Source: Bacteriovorax stolpii (GTDB taxonomy: Bacteria; Bdellovibrionota; Bacteriovoracia; Bacteriovoracales; Bacteriovoracaceae). Taken from it: a stretch of 64,000 nucleotides of DNA. The position numbers and the translations under genes were made by a program. Where the stretch lies: the NCBI GenBank assembly GCA_945905815.1, contig CAMDQH010000001.1, positions 62,001-126,000 of the forward strand, given 5' to 3'. This document shows positions 9,487-19,446 of the stretch, one piece after another (within the stretch, counting starts at the first letter, position 1; each line of letters opens with the position of its first letter). The notes beneath the pieces are model-generated. The model ran no database searches. It was not told the DNA's origin and saw only the letters and a list, made by a program, of their open reading frames with translations.

Positions 9487-9535
9487 CCGACTCTTTGGCA
9501 TCCTGCCACCGTCGGAATACAATGCATCCTGCATC
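9487..9535 (-). ncRNA. structured intergenic element (copy A) with two AGGAT-loop hairpins
   Basis: Minus strand: ATGC-AGGAT-GCAT then CCGAC-GGT-GGCAGGATGCC-AAAGA-GTCGG; homologous layout to 23691-23739. Confidence 0.5.
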
Positions 9536-9657
9536 TAATCTTTCAATAACTATCATCTCAAAATTACCTCTCTTCTCGCTTAAATTTCCCTATCAAAAGT
9601 CGTATGATGGGCCGACACACACATTAGAACTTCTTAAGTGAAGTAAAGGTCATACTT

Positions 9658-10923
9658 ATGCAAACAATGGCGATTATTGGTGCTCAATGGGGTGATGAGG
9701 GTAAAGGAAAAATTACGGACCTGCTCGCAGAAAAGAGCGATCTCGTTGTTAGGTACCAAGGCGGCCATAATGCCGGACACACCATTTGGGTAGACGGCAA
9801 AAAGACAGTCTTGCATGTGATACCTTCTGGAGTGCTTCATCCGCACTGCACGTCGGTTATCGGTCATGGTGTGGTGCTAGAGCCTGAAAATTTTTTATTT
9901 GAACTAAACCGAATTAAGAATGTCACAAAGGTAACTCCGGATAATCTGAAAGTCTCGGAAACCGCCACTGTCATCACTAGCTATCATAAGCTTTTAGATG
10001 CTGCTCGTGAGTCTCAAGGAACTGAAAAAATTGGCACAACTTGTAAAGGAATTGGACCGGCCTACGAAGACAAAATCGCCCGTCGAGCAGTTAAAGTGAA
10101 AGACCTTTTTGATAAAGACATTCTCACTCGCAGATTGGCAGTCGGTTACTCAGAAAAAGCGATGTTATTTAAAAATCTCTACCAAGTTGAATTCCCATCA
10201 ATAGAAGAAGAAGTTGAGCGTCTCTATAAATTCGGTCAATCCATGGAAGACTACGTTTGTGATACTTTCAGCCTGATTGATAACTCACTTTCTCGAGGTA
10301 AGCGTGTTCTCTATGAAGGCGCCCAAGGCATTCTTCTGGATGTTGATTACGGAACTTATCCATACGTTACTTCATCTTCAACTTCGGCTTCCGGAATTTA
10401 CAATGGTGCCGGTATTCCTAATCATAAACTAGAAGAAGTCATTGGTGTCGCTAAGGCCTATACGACTCGAGTAGGAGAAGGGCCATTCCCAACGGAATTA
10501 TTTGATGAAATCGGAAATACCATTCAAGTTAAGGGCAACGAGATTGGCGCCACAACGGGACGTAAACGTCGATGCGGTTGGTTGGATATTCCACTTCTTC
10601 GATACGCCATTAAATGCTCTCAGCTTACATCGATTGCTTTAACTAAACTGGACATCCTTTCAGACCTTTCAGAGCTTAAAATTTGTTATGCTTATGAAGT
10701 GGACGGCAAAAAAGTTGACTGCGCTTACCCTGGAATTAATCTTTATAACGCAAAACCGCTGTTTAAAAGTTTCAAACCTTTTAAAGATGATTTTACTGGC
10801 AAAAATTCCGCTGAACTTGATCAATATATGAGCTTTATTCAGGAAACCTTGGGGATTCCAGTTAGCATTTATGCCTATGGCCCTGACCGTAACCAGATTG
10901 TTTTTAAAAAGAATTTGTTCTAA
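9658..10923 (+). CDS. purA: adenylosuccinate synthetase
   Basis: 421 aa; IGAQWGDEGKGKITDLLAE, GGHNAGHTI, GTTCKGIGPAYEDK. Confidence 0.97.
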   Translation: MQTMAIIGAQWGDEGKGKITDLLAEKSDLVVRYQGGHNAGHTIWVDGKKTVLHVIPSGVLHPHCTSVIGHGVVLEPENFLFELNRIKNVTKVTPDNLKVSETATVITSYHKLLDAARESQGTEKIGTTCKGIGPAYEDKIARRAVKVKDLFDKDILTRRLAVGYSEKAMLFKNLYQVEFPSIEEEVERLYKFGQSMEDYVCDTFSLIDNSLSRGKRVLYEGAQGILLDVDYGTYPYVTSSSTSASGIYNGAGIPNHKLEEVIGVAKAYTTRVGEGPFPTELFDEIGNTIQVKGNEIGATTGRKRRCGWLDIPLLRYAIKCSQLTSIALTKLDILSDLSELKICYAYEVDGKKVDCAYPGINLYNAKPLFKSFKPFKDDFTGKNSAELDQYMSFIQETLGIPVSIYAYGPDRNQIVFKKNLF

Positions 10924-10952
10924 CTAGAAGATGTTGCCCCTATGGTTTTTTT

Positions 10953-10980
10953 CCCTCGATCATAGATAATGATTCGAGGG
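10953..10980 (+). promoter_or_regulatory. hairpin overlapping the ribosome-binding site of the small ORF at 10988
   Basis: CCCTCGA ... TCGAGGG; the 3' arm continues into GGGAG located 5-6 nt before ATG. Confidence 0.4.
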
Positions 10981-10987
10981 AGAATTC

Positions 10988-11122
10988 ATGGCCATTTTCA
11001 AGATGAGTATTTTTATTTTATGTTATTTTTGTGCTCGCGCCGCCCTATCAACCGCGGAACCCTCAAATGCCACATATGACGTAAGGCAAATAAATCAAAA
11101 GATCGCCCAAGTTATTGAATGA
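10988..11122 (+). CDS. small 44 aa protein with hydrophobic, signal-like N-terminus
   Basis: MAIFKMSIFILCYFCARAALSTAEPSNATYDVRQINQKIAQVIE; GGGAG RBS; below the ORF track length cut-off. Confidence 0.35.
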   Translation: MAIFKMSIFILCYFCARAALSTAEPSNATYDVRQINQKIAQVIE

Positions 11123-11206
11123 TTGCTCTTTAAATTCCACTACTAAGTAACTAAAAAAACTTGGTTTAGTGACAAAAAAAAAGCCTACATTTACCAATTT
11201 TAATGT

Positions 11207-11235
11207 TTGACAAAATTCTTCAGGTTCATTACTTT
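11207..11235 (+). promoter_or_regulatory. sigma70-type promoter for tRNA-Lys
   Basis: TTGACA-N17-TACTTT, about 20 bp upstream of the tRNA. Confidence 0.6.
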
Positions 11236-11254
11236 GTAAGCCTTCGTTGACAGT

Positions 11255-11331
11255 GGTCTCTTAGCTCAGTTGGTTAGAGCATCTCCCTTTTAAGGAGAGG
11301 GTCCTGCGTTCGAGTCGCAGAGAGATCACCA
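11255..11331 (+). tRNA. tRNA-Lys (anticodon TTT)
   Basis: GGTCTCT/AGAGATC acceptor, anticodon stem TCTCC-CTTTTAA-GGAGA, GTTCGAGTC T-loop, encoded CCA. Confidence 0.95.
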
Positions 11332-11362
11332 TTAAACGAACAAAAGATTTAATACCGGTTAT

Positions 11363-11440
11363 GCACCCATCGTCTAGCCCGGTCCAGGACACTGCCTTTT
11401 CACGGCGGCGACAGGGGTTCGAATCCCCTTGGGTGTACCA
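11363..11440 (+). tRNA. tRNA-Glu (anticodon TTC)
   Basis: GCACCCA/TGGGTGT acceptor, CTGCC-TTTTCAC-GGCGG anticodon arm, GGTTCGAATCC T-arm, encoded CCA. Confidence 0.94.
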
Positions 11441-11452
11441 AAAATAAGAAAA

Positions 11453-11479
11453 GCCTCGCGAATGCGGGGCTTTTTTTTT
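11453..11479 (+). terminator. terminator of the tRNA-Lys/tRNA-Glu unit
   Basis: GCCTCGC-GAAT-GCGGGGC followed by T9. Confidence 0.85.
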
Positions 11480-11622
11480 CTGCATAAAATTAAATTCAAT
11501 CAACACCTTTTAGACATTTTCCATTTAGCGAATCTAAGAGAAAATAAAGTCAGTATTGGAAAGAGTTTCAAAAGGGCTCAGGAAACTAAATAAGCGATAG
11601 ACAATTATTTGAGCATATACTT

Positions 11623-11934
11623 TTAAGCAATATTCTCATCCGTCAGACGCTGTTTCATTAAATCGGTGTTTCTTGCCTGAACATAAACAATGTACAAATC
11701 ATGATCTTAAGGATTTTCACAATAATAAATTGAGTTACCCTGGACTACTAACTTTGAAAAAAGGGGATTCGCTTCAAGAATAGAACCAGCAAGAGGGTTC
11801 TTAAATAGAATGATCATAACTTCATCAATGATCTCATCTAGAGTGCTAATAGCAAGATCAACATTTAAATTGTGGGCAATATGCTCCCGAATTTGATCCA
11901 AGTCTTCCTTAGACTTGGAAGTCCACTTAACCAT
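11623..11934 (-). pseudogene. RelE/ParE-type toxin interrupted by an in-frame TAA
   Basis: ORF ends ...VVQGNSIYYCENP*; the same frame continues past TAA as DHDLYIVYVQARNTDLMKQRLTDENIA*, which looks like the missing C-terminal strand. Confidence 0.7.
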
Positions 11935-12212
11935 ATTTTGCTCTTAACTTTTTTTCTTTCTCTTTCATGCGATTCTTAAGATCTTTGGTGGAAATCCCTT
12001 CCCCACGCATGGCCTGAGCGTAGCCAATCGCCAAGTTCTTATGCAACTCTATCTCTTGCTCCATCTCTTCAATTTTCGAGAGTGAAACCAAAGCAATGGC
12101 AGTTCCATTTTTATGAGTGATAATTTGTGAGTCGGCCGCTAAAACTTCGTCGAATGTTTCGAACAAGCTTCTTCTGAGTTAAGTAATCGTTTTGCGTTTA
12201 GGTGTTTTCATA
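11927..12212 (-). pseudogene. cognate Phd/YefM-like antitoxin with disrupted N-terminus
   Basis: ATG at 12212 with AGGAG RBS reads MKTPKRKTIT*, then in the same frame LRRSLFETFDEVLAADSQIITHKNGTAIALVSL; the called ORF begins at an internal TTG (12166). Confidence 0.6.
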
Positions 12213-12413
12213 TTGATCTCCTCATCTCAAATGAACGTACATTATAAAGTACACCAGCTCAACAACACTCATCGGATCCAAGCTCATAATTTTCGCAACT
12301 GCTGCTGCACACAGTTGAAAAATCCAGTACTTGGGTATACCAAATTTACAATAGAGCCTCACGAATAATCTATAGGGATTTTAAATTTCACGATAACAAA
12401 ATTGCGATTTTTC

Positions 12414-13043
12414 TTACGAAACAATTTTAAGACTATGATCTGCTCGATGAACACTCGCGTAGTCATGATGCGTGCGACGAGAGATTTCATTTAAACTTAT
12501 TTTTTGGTCTCCATTTAATTCTTGAAACGATTTTACATCGGAGAACACCGTTTTCACTCCTGCGAACCTTCTCATGACATGATAGTTTGAAAGAAGTCTT
12601 CTCTTATCAATAAATTTTTCCATTGGTTCAGCAAATGGTTGTCCCAACTTTCCCCAAATGGAATATCTCTTGTCAGGTTTGAAATGAGGAAAATAAATCT
12701 TTCTCGGAGTCGCTTTTGTAAACTCTTGATAAAGATCCTTGAGCTGAGCTTTTCCGATAGATTCACTGACAATATCTAGGTAATACCCAAGAAGAGAGCG
12801 ATCAAAAACGATCCCTGAAGCAAGAATTTTCTTTATTTTAAATGGTGCCAGGATAGGAGCAATAAATTTTACGAGGTTTGAAAAAGTACTGAAGGTTCTG
12901 GCATCGTGAAGAGAATGACTTATCCCATGACAAAAAAACTCTTCCAGATCGAACCATTCACGTCTGGTGCTCAATTTAGAAACATTTGAGCCTAATTGAT
13001 AAAAGGCCAAGTCCCAAACTCTAAATTCTGCTAAATTCTGCAT
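12414..13043 (-). CDS. hypothetical protein, second gene of a nucleotidyltransferase pair
   Basis: ORF 12414..13145; most likely start MQNLAEFRVWDLAFYQLG at 13043 overlaps the 3' end of the upstream gene (translational coupling). Confidence 0.6.
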   Translation of the reverse strand: MQNLAEFRVWDLAFYQLGSNVSKLSTRREWFDLEEFFCHGISHSLHDARTFSTFSNLVKFIAPILAPFKIKKILASGIVFDRSLLGYYLDIVSESIGKAQLKDLYQEFTKATPRKIYFPHFKPDKRYSIWGKLGQPFAEPMEKFIDKRRLLSNYHVMRRFAGVKTVFSDVKSFQELNGDQKISLNEISRRTHHDYASVHRADHSLKIVS

Positions 13044-13581
13044 ATAAGTGCCCTCTGAATTCTTTAATATCCTTAAAATGTCTTTTAAGTTCATCTGCTC
13101 CATGATGATGAGTAATTTGCAACTCAATAAACTTAATTCCTGCATCTATCAATTTTATAGAAGGATTTAAGAGTTTCAGATCTTCCATGTCTTTATTCGC
13201 CAAACGAGCGTAGTAGGCATAGATCTTGAGTTTAACTAAGTCTTCAGTAGAAAAAATCTGAAGACCAATGTGAGAGAAAGTATTTATCTTTTTTAGACGA
13301 AGCTCGTACCCATCGGGCAGTGGAGATATTGTCGATGAGCGATTATTGATCCAGTCAGAAACAAGATTTAATTCTTCAGCTACTTCCAAAAACAACGCTT
13401 CAACCCGTACAGGAAGTTTGTTTTCATAAAAATCAATATCACCAGTAAGATGAGTGCCTGAGATGCCGTGATAATAAAGGGCCATTGAACCAAGAACTGT
13501 AAGTTCAATACTTATCCCTTCTCTCTTAAGTTTTTTATTCAATAAACTTAAAGCTTGGTCAATTGATTCAGGTTGATGCAT
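13021..13581 (-). CDS. nucleotidyltransferase-fold protein (AbiEii/DUF6036-like)
   Basis: GSMALYYHGISGTHLTGDIDFY matches the GSxA...T-DIDF nucleotidyltransferase signature; GAGGTG RBS. Confidence 0.6.
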   Translation of the reverse strand: MHQPESIDQALSLLNKKLKREGISIELTVLGSMALYYHGISGTHLTGDIDFYENKLPVRVEALFLEVAEELNLVSDWINNRSSTISPLPDGYELRLKKINTFSHIGLQIFSTEDLVKLKIYAYYARLANKDMEDLKLLNPSIKLIDAGIKFIELQITHHHGADELKRHFKDIKEFRGHLYAEFSRI

Positions 13582-13590
13582 TTTCACCTC

Positions 13591-13607
13591 TATGATATTA
13601 TATCATA
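13591..13607. promoter_or_regulatory. operator-like perfect palindrome upstream of the nucleotidyltransferase gene
   Basis: TATGATAT-T-ATATCATA. Confidence 0.5.
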
Positions 13608-13740
13608 TGCTCTTTTTGATGTCTATGGTTGACATTAAGTGGCTGAAAATGCTGTTCAGGCTCAAACTAAAGGATCTATTATCTTCAAAAAATGATCCCA
13701 GATATCCCGATGATAAAATCCGAGTAAAAGTGAGGTATCC

Positions 13741-14232
13741 ATGAACTCCGCTGATACAAATGAAACACGCTGTATCTATTGGGAGACTCCTGTTTCAGGT
13801 CTCGAAACCTTATGGCTATCCAACCAGCTCCACACTGGGTCTAATAACTATTTCTTTTTCGAAAATGGCATATATGACCAAGTCAGATTTATATACGTCT
13901 TAACCATTAGGTCTCTTGATCCCTTTAAGCTCTCTGATGAAAGCGATGCCTCTATTAGGATAAGCAAGCTTTTAGATAATAAACTTCCAGAAAACAGAAA
14001 GTGGGCCAGATCTTATAAAATCTGGAATAGCCCTTATGCTTTGGAGGCCTCCTACACACTAGGCATGACTTCCAAAGAATATGATGAAATGGAAAAGTTA
14101 CAATTTCTAATTGTTACTCAAGCTGTAACTATAGAATTTGTGACAAGTGCTACCCCTGTATGGGAAGTGCATGAGGGAATGAATCTCGAAGATCTAGTCA
14201 TCCAGTATTTGAAAAAGGATGCTTCGGAATAG
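13741..14232 (+). CDS. hypothetical protein
   Basis: 163 aa ORF with no recognisable motif. Confidence 0.5.
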   Translation: MNSADTNETRCIYWETPVSGLETLWLSNQLHTGSNNYFFFENGIYDQVRFIYVLTIRSLDPFKLSDESDASIRISKLLDNKLPENRKWARSYKIWNSPYALEASYTLGMTSKEYDEMEKLQFLIVTQAVTIEFVTSATPVWEVHEGMNLEDLVIQYLKKDASE

Positions 14233-14568
14233 ATAATACTTAAGAATCTCCGTTTATATAAGAAGCCTCATTCTCACTTCCCCATTTCAAAGTTATTCAA
14301 AGATGGATCATCGTTGAAAATCCTACGGGCAAACCTTTCGAGTTAAAAATTAAGTCTTTAAACGGTGAGCAAATTTCGATTAGTACAATGGGAAGTAACA
14401 TCACTCCTGCGTTATTTAGATAATCAATTCCGCGTCAGAGTGCAGTTGACTACAGCACTCCGATATTCTCATGTCTAAAAAATTAAATATGCTTGCAACT
14501 CACGATCATTCTTGACGTGAGTTTCCTAATTTTTAACAATCATTTTGACTCATTATCAGAGGTAATCC

Positions 14569-16188
14569 ATGGATTTTAAGGATATCGGTTCTGGTGTAAG
14601 CATTTCTTCACGCGCGTGGAGAGAAAATATTCAGGATCTATTTCCAAAAGAGCTCATTTCTCTTTTGGCAGATTTACATTCGCAATTTCAACCACAACGA
14701 AAAAAATTATTAGAAGAAAGAGTTTCTCGTCAAAAAGTTTGGGACTCAGGCGTCCTTCCAACTTACCTAGATAAAAATAGTGATGCTGTTACTGGTGATT
14801 GGAAAATTAAAAGTATTCCACAAGATTTTAAAGTCAGAAGAGTAGAAATCACTGGTCCAGTGAATGATGCCAAAATGGTGATTAACATGTTGTCACGAAA
14901 TGCTGAAGGTTTTCGTGCTGACACGGCGATGTTGGATTTCGAAGATAGTATGAAACCAAGTTTTCCGAATGTACTTTCCGGTTACAAAAATGTACTGGGG
15001 GTGGCCAAGGGTAATTTGAGTTATGTAAAAGCTGACGATAAAGCAGCTAAGACTTATCAACTGAATCCGCAAGACATGGCCGCGCTGATGGTGCGTGTAC
15101 GTGGGCTTCATTTAGCCGAAAATAATGTGCGAGTAAATGGTGAAGCGATTCACGGTGGGTTACTGGATTTAGCAGTATGTTTTTTTCACACGGCGAAAAT
15201 TCTGGTTTCTCAAAATCGCACACCTAAATATTATATACCTAAGTGCGAGCACCATTTGGAAGCACGTTGGTGGAATGATTTATTCACGACTCTTGAAAAC
15301 AAACTTGCTCTACCTGTCCCTACTCTCCGAGCGACGTTCCTAATTGAAACTCTCCCAGCTGCTTTTCAAATTGAAGAAATTCTGTATGAAGGCCGCGACC
15401 ATATTATCGGTCTGAACGTGGGTCGTTGGGATAAGATTTTTTCTGATATTAAAGTCCTTCGTGAATTCAAAGATAGAATCAGTCCTGATCGTGCAGAAAT
15501 CACCATGAAGAAATTCTGGATGGAAAACTATGCTAAACGTCTGATTAAAATTTGTCACACCCGTGGAGCTTTTGCTGTTGGTGGGATGTCAGCCTTTACT
15601 CCTGGCAAAGATGCTAAGGTCAGAGAAGAGCAAACGGCCAAAGTTAGAGCAGATAAACAGAACGAAGCGAATATGGGCCATGATGGCTGCTGGGTTTCAC
15701 ATCCCTACTTCATTGGTCACGCTATCAGTGCTTTCACTCGCAACAGCCAACTCGATATGACGTTACCCGAGTTTGATAAATATCCTGACTTGTTAATGGA
15801 CGGAAAAGGTTCAAGAACTTTAAATGGTTTAAGAACCAATGTTCGCGTAGGCATTGCTTACCTGCAAGGTTGGCATAACGATCTTGGATGTGTGTCTTGG
15901 GATAATTTAATGGAAGATCTTGCGACACTAGAAATTTCACGCGCTCAAACCTGGCAGTGGCTTTATCATCAGATCAAACTTGATGATGGAGGAGTTGTTA
16001 ATAAAGAACTTGTCTCTAACATTTTCACTGAAGAATTTAACAAGATCGCAGACGAGCTAAGACAAAATAAAAACGACACATTAATAGATTCATACAACTT
16101 GGCTTGTGAAGAAGCTAAAAAATTTTTTTTACAAACAGATTTGAAGAGCTTTTTATCTCTTGAATCAGATATCTATAAAAACAACTAG
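14569..16188 (+). CDS. aceB: malate synthase
   Basis: 539 aa; [57 protein letters not shown]. Confidence 0.95.
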   Translation: MDFKDIGSGVSISSRAWRENIQDLFPKELISLLADLHSQFQPQRKKLLEERVSRQKVWDSGVLPTYLDKNSDAVTGDWKIKSIPQDFKVRRVEITGPVNDAKMVINMLSRNAEGFRADTAMLDFEDSMKPSFPNVLSGYKNVLGVAKGNLSYVKADDKAAKTYQLNPQDMAALMVRVRGLHLAENNVRVNGEAIHGGLLDLAVCFFHTAKILVSQNRTPKYYIPKCEHHLEARWWNDLFTTLENKLALPVPTLRATFLIETLPAAFQIEEILYEGRDHIIGLNVGRWDKIFSDIKVLREFKDRISPDRAEITMKKFWMENYAKRLIKICHTRGAFAVGGMSAFTPGKDAKVREEQTAKVRADKQNEANMGHDGCWVSHPYFIGHAISAFTRNSQLDMTLPEFDKYPDLLMDGKGSRTLNGLRTNVRVGIAYLQGWHNDLGCVSWDNLMEDLATLEISRAQTWQWLYHQIKLDDGGVVNKELVSNIFTEEFNKIADELRQNKNDTLIDSYNLACEEAKKFFLQTDLKSFLSLESDIYKNN

Positions 16189-16199
16189 GAGAAACATCT

Positions 16200-17480
16200 A
16201 TGAAAACGGCTAGTGAGATTACTGCTGACTGGAAAACCAATCCACGCTGGAAAAATATTGAAAGAACTTATTCTGCCGATGACGTATTAAAGCTTCGTGG
16301 AAGTGTCGAAATCGAATACTCACTTGCACGCCAAGGATCTGCAAGGCTTTGGAAATCATTACATGAAACTGACTACGTATGTTCACTTGGTGCACTCACA
16401 GGTAACCAGGCCGTTCAACAAGTACGTGCTGGTCTTCAGGCAATCTATCTTTCTGGTTGGCAGGTAGCGGCAGATGCAAATCTTGCAGGTCAGATGTATC
16501 CGGACCAAAGTTTATATCCTGCTGATTCAGTTCCAGCAGTTGTTAAAAGAATCAATAACGCTCTTTTGAGAGCTGACCAAATTAACGTTTCTGAAGGTAT
16601 CAAAGGTTTTAATTGGATGGTACCAATTGTTGCTGATGCAGAAGCTGGATTCGGTGGAGCACTTAACGCTTTCGAATTAATGAAGGGCATGATTGAAGCA
16701 GGAGCTTCTGCTGTTCACTTTGAAGATCAGCTTGCTTCTGAAAAGAAATGCGGTCACTTGGGTGGAAAAGTTTTAATTCCAACGAAACAGTTTGTTAAAA
16801 CATTAACTGCTGCTCGTCTAGCTTCAGATGTAATGAACGTTCCAAGCATCGTCGTTGCAAGAACTGATGCAGACAGTGCTCAATTGATTACAACTGATGC
16901 TGATGAATACGATCACTCGTATATTGATTTCGCTCGCGGTAGAACTCCAGAAGGATTTTTCTATATCAAAAATGGTGTTGATACAGCAATCAAGCGTGCT
17001 ATTGCTTACGCTCCTTACGCTGATCTAGTATGGTGTGAAACTGGTAAGCCAGACCTTGCTTATGCAAAGAAATTTGCTGAAGGTGTTCACAAACAATTCC
17101 CTGGAAAAATGTTGGCTTATAACTGCTCGCCATCATTTAACTGGAAGAAAAATCTTGATGATAAAACCATCGCCTCGTTCCAAAAAGAACTAGGCGCAAT
17201 GGGATACAAATTCCAATTTGTAACTCTCGCCGGATTTCACGCCTTGAATTACTCAATGTTTAGTCTTGCTCTTGATTACAAAGAAAGAGGCATGACTGCC
17301 TATTGTGAACTTCAGCAAGCTGAATTTGATAAAGAGAAGGTTGGTTACACAGCAACTAAACACCAAAGAGAAGTTGGAACTGGCTATTTTGATTCGGTTA
17401 GCACTGTAATCTCAGGCGGAAAATCTTCAACACTGGCACTTAAAGACTCTACTGAAAAAGAACAGTTCGACGAACACTAA
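16200..17480 (+). CDS. aceA: isocitrate lyase
   Basis: 426 aa; [50 protein letters not shown]. Confidence 0.97.
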   Translation: MKTASEITADWKTNPRWKNIERTYSADDVLKLRGSVEIEYSLARQGSARLWKSLHETDYVCSLGALTGNQAVQQVRAGLQAIYLSGWQVAADANLAGQMYPDQSLYPADSVPAVVKRINNALLRADQINVSEGIKGFNWMVPIVADAEAGFGGALNAFELMKGMIEAGASAVHFEDQLASEKKCGHLGGKVLIPTKQFVKTLTAARLASDVMNVPSIVVARTDADSAQLITTDADEYDHSYIDFARGRTPEGFFYIKNGVDTAIKRAIAYAPYADLVWCETGKPDLAYAKKFAEGVHKQFPGKMLAYNCSPSFNWKKNLDDKTIASFQKELGAMGYKFQFVTLAGFHALNYSMFSLALDYKERGMTAYCELQQAEFDKEKVGYTATKHQREVGTGYFDSVSTVISGGKSSTLALKDSTEKEQFDEH

Positions 17481-17495
17481 GATCTATCGATTTCG

Positions 17496-17531
17496 GGGTG
17501 GGAAATCTTTATGGTTTACCACCCTTTTTTT
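17496..17531 (+). terminator. terminator of aceBA
   Basis: GGGTGGGAAA ... TTTACCACCC followed by T7. Confidence 0.75.
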
Positions 17532-18711
17532 ATGCCACTTTCATATCAAGCATTTGTGTCTCATTTTTTGGAACTCTCACCCTGGCCTTAGATTCTATCA
17601 AGCTAATCTCATGGCGAGCTTCGATCGCCTCACAAAGTTGAACAATATGAGTGACCAGTCTGCGAGACAACTCTGTATTTTTCTTTAAGTTAAGCTTTTC
17701 AAAATAATCCTCTAGCCTTGGAGCTGAAGAATTTAACTGATCAAGACTAAGATAAAAGTCCTGTTGATTTTCTGCTAAATTGAGTGCCTTGCGAGACTCC
17801 CTTAATTCGAAACCTAGATTTTTAAGATTGATATGTTCTTCTGTAAGATTATCTTCATTCATCTTAAAAGCATGCAGATTCGCCTCAAGTTGCTTAAGCC
17901 ATGCATAATAATCAAAGCCCTCGGGCTTAATATCACTTTGTTTTTTCTCACGGCCCTTATTCATTCCTTTAAAAATCCATTGCGATAAAACGGTTCCGAA
18001 CACTCCAATGAAAAGGATACCAGTCACAAGTACAATTAATTCAGACCTATGTATGCCCTGATAAATTGTTTTAACTTCAGGTACAGGAGGTTTATTATAT
18101 TCCTGAAGACTGTGAACGGAAACATTCAGGTGATTCAACTCCTGTGACAATTTTTCAATAACCGGATCAATGACTCTCAAACTTATATTTCGAGATTTTT
18201 CATCCCCTTTAAGAATCACATTCGCTATTTGTTTAACTCTATCCAGATGCCCGAGTAAAAGACCTGATCTGATCATGGCCCTGGCAGGAACATAGAAATG
18301 ATTATCGCGGAATTTTATAAATCTCTCTATATCGTTTTCGAAAAGAGTCCAGTCCACAGTCTGAACCAAATCTTCAATCTGGAAAGCACTCGATTCCATT
18401 TTAGAAAATGAAACTCTTAATTTTTCTGTAAGTGTTGAGGGCAACAACTCTTGCGGGGTATCTTTATTTACTGGCCCTGAAGGATCATGGGCCACCGCAA
18501 ACATTAAGTCTTCACGAAATTCTGTTAATTCTGGCCAGTTAAAATTTGCCGAAGTAACGAATAGCCTTTGATTATTTAGTTGCTTCTCAATTTGGTGCAA
18601 CTTCTTAGCTACGGCAGGCAAAACATCTTCTTGCCCAGATAAATCAATTCTGGCCTGAGCTGAACTCGCGAACACAAAAGTTATCAAAAAAAGGAATTTC
18701 AAATTAAGCAT
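17530..18711 (-). CDS. secreted/membrane hypothetical protein
   Basis: 393 aa; signal peptide MLNLKFLFLITFVFASSAQA and internal TM ELIVLVTGILFIGVFGTVLSQWIF. Confidence 0.6.
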   Translation of the reverse strand: MLNLKFLFLITFVFASSAQARIDLSGQEDVLPAVAKKLHQIEKQLNNQRLFVTSANFNWPELTEFREDLMFAVAHDPSGPVNKDTPQELLPSTLTEKLRVSFSKMESSAFQIEDLVQTVDWTLFENDIERFIKFRDNHFYVPARAMIRSGLLLGHLDRVKQIANVILKGDEKSRNISLRVIDPVIEKLSQELNHLNVSVHSLQEYNKPPVPEVKTIYQGIHRSELIVLVTGILFIGVFGTVLSQWIFKGMNKGREKKQSDIKPEGFDYYAWLKQLEANLHAFKMNEDNLTEEHINLKNLGFELRESRKALNLAENQQDFYLSLDQLNSSAPRLEDYFEKLNLKKNTELSRRLVTHIVQLCEAIEARHEISLIESKARVRVPKNETQMLDMKVA

Positions 18712-18933
18712 GGTTTGTTCTCCAGAGTGTAAGAACTCATCGAGAAAAATCTCAATTTACTTAGGCTAAAACACAAAATAAAAAGCTGAAATTTTGTTTA
18801 AATTTTCTTAATGTTGAAGAAAAATCCAGAGTTAGGATGCCCTACTAGAAATTAATTTAATTTAAATTTTAGAGAAAAGTTCGCATAGGTTTACTCACCT
18901 ATTTCTAACTCTCTAAAAACACGAAAAGGCGTC

Positions 18934-19326
18934 CTATAAATGATTTCTCTCGATCAGCTCTATTTTGTATCCATTTGGATCTTCTACAAAAGCAATCACT
19001 GTTGTTCCATGTTTCATAGGTCCAGGCTCTCTGGTTACTTTACCGCTGTCTGAATTTCGAACTTTATCGCAAACGATTTTTATATCGTTAGTGCTGAACG
19101 CAATATGACCAAAAGCGTCCCCTAAATTATAATTATCTTTTCCATAGTTATACGTAAGCTCAATACATGGGTCTTCTTTAGTCTTTCCATAACTCACAAA
19201 CGCTAGAGTGAACTTTCCCTCTGGGTAATCTGTATTTGAAACCAGATTCATTCCCAGGACTTCAGTATAAAATTTAATTGATTCATCCAGGTGATTAACC
19301 CGAATCATAGTGTGGATGTATTTCAT
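18934..19326 (-). CDS. gloA: lactoylglutathione lyase (glyoxalase I)
   Basis: MKYIHTMIRVNHLDESIKFYTEVLGMNL...EDPNGYKIELIER; ORF track start at 19425 is too far upstream. Confidence 0.88.
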   Translation of the reverse strand: MKYIHTMIRVNHLDESIKFYTEVLGMNLVSNTDYPEGKFTLAFVSYGKTKEDPCIELTYNYGKDNYNLGDAFGHIAFSTNDIKIVCDKVRNSDSGKVTREPGPMKHGTTVIAFVEDPNGYKIELIERNHL

Positions 19327-19446
19327 GGGACTATTTTGAGATAGATGCCCTGTAAAGTCTACAATGACGCAAAGCATCCTCTCTTTCAGAATTGAAAAAG
19401 TCCCTCCAAAATCATAGAAATTCACTTCAAATTTTAAAAGGCTTAA

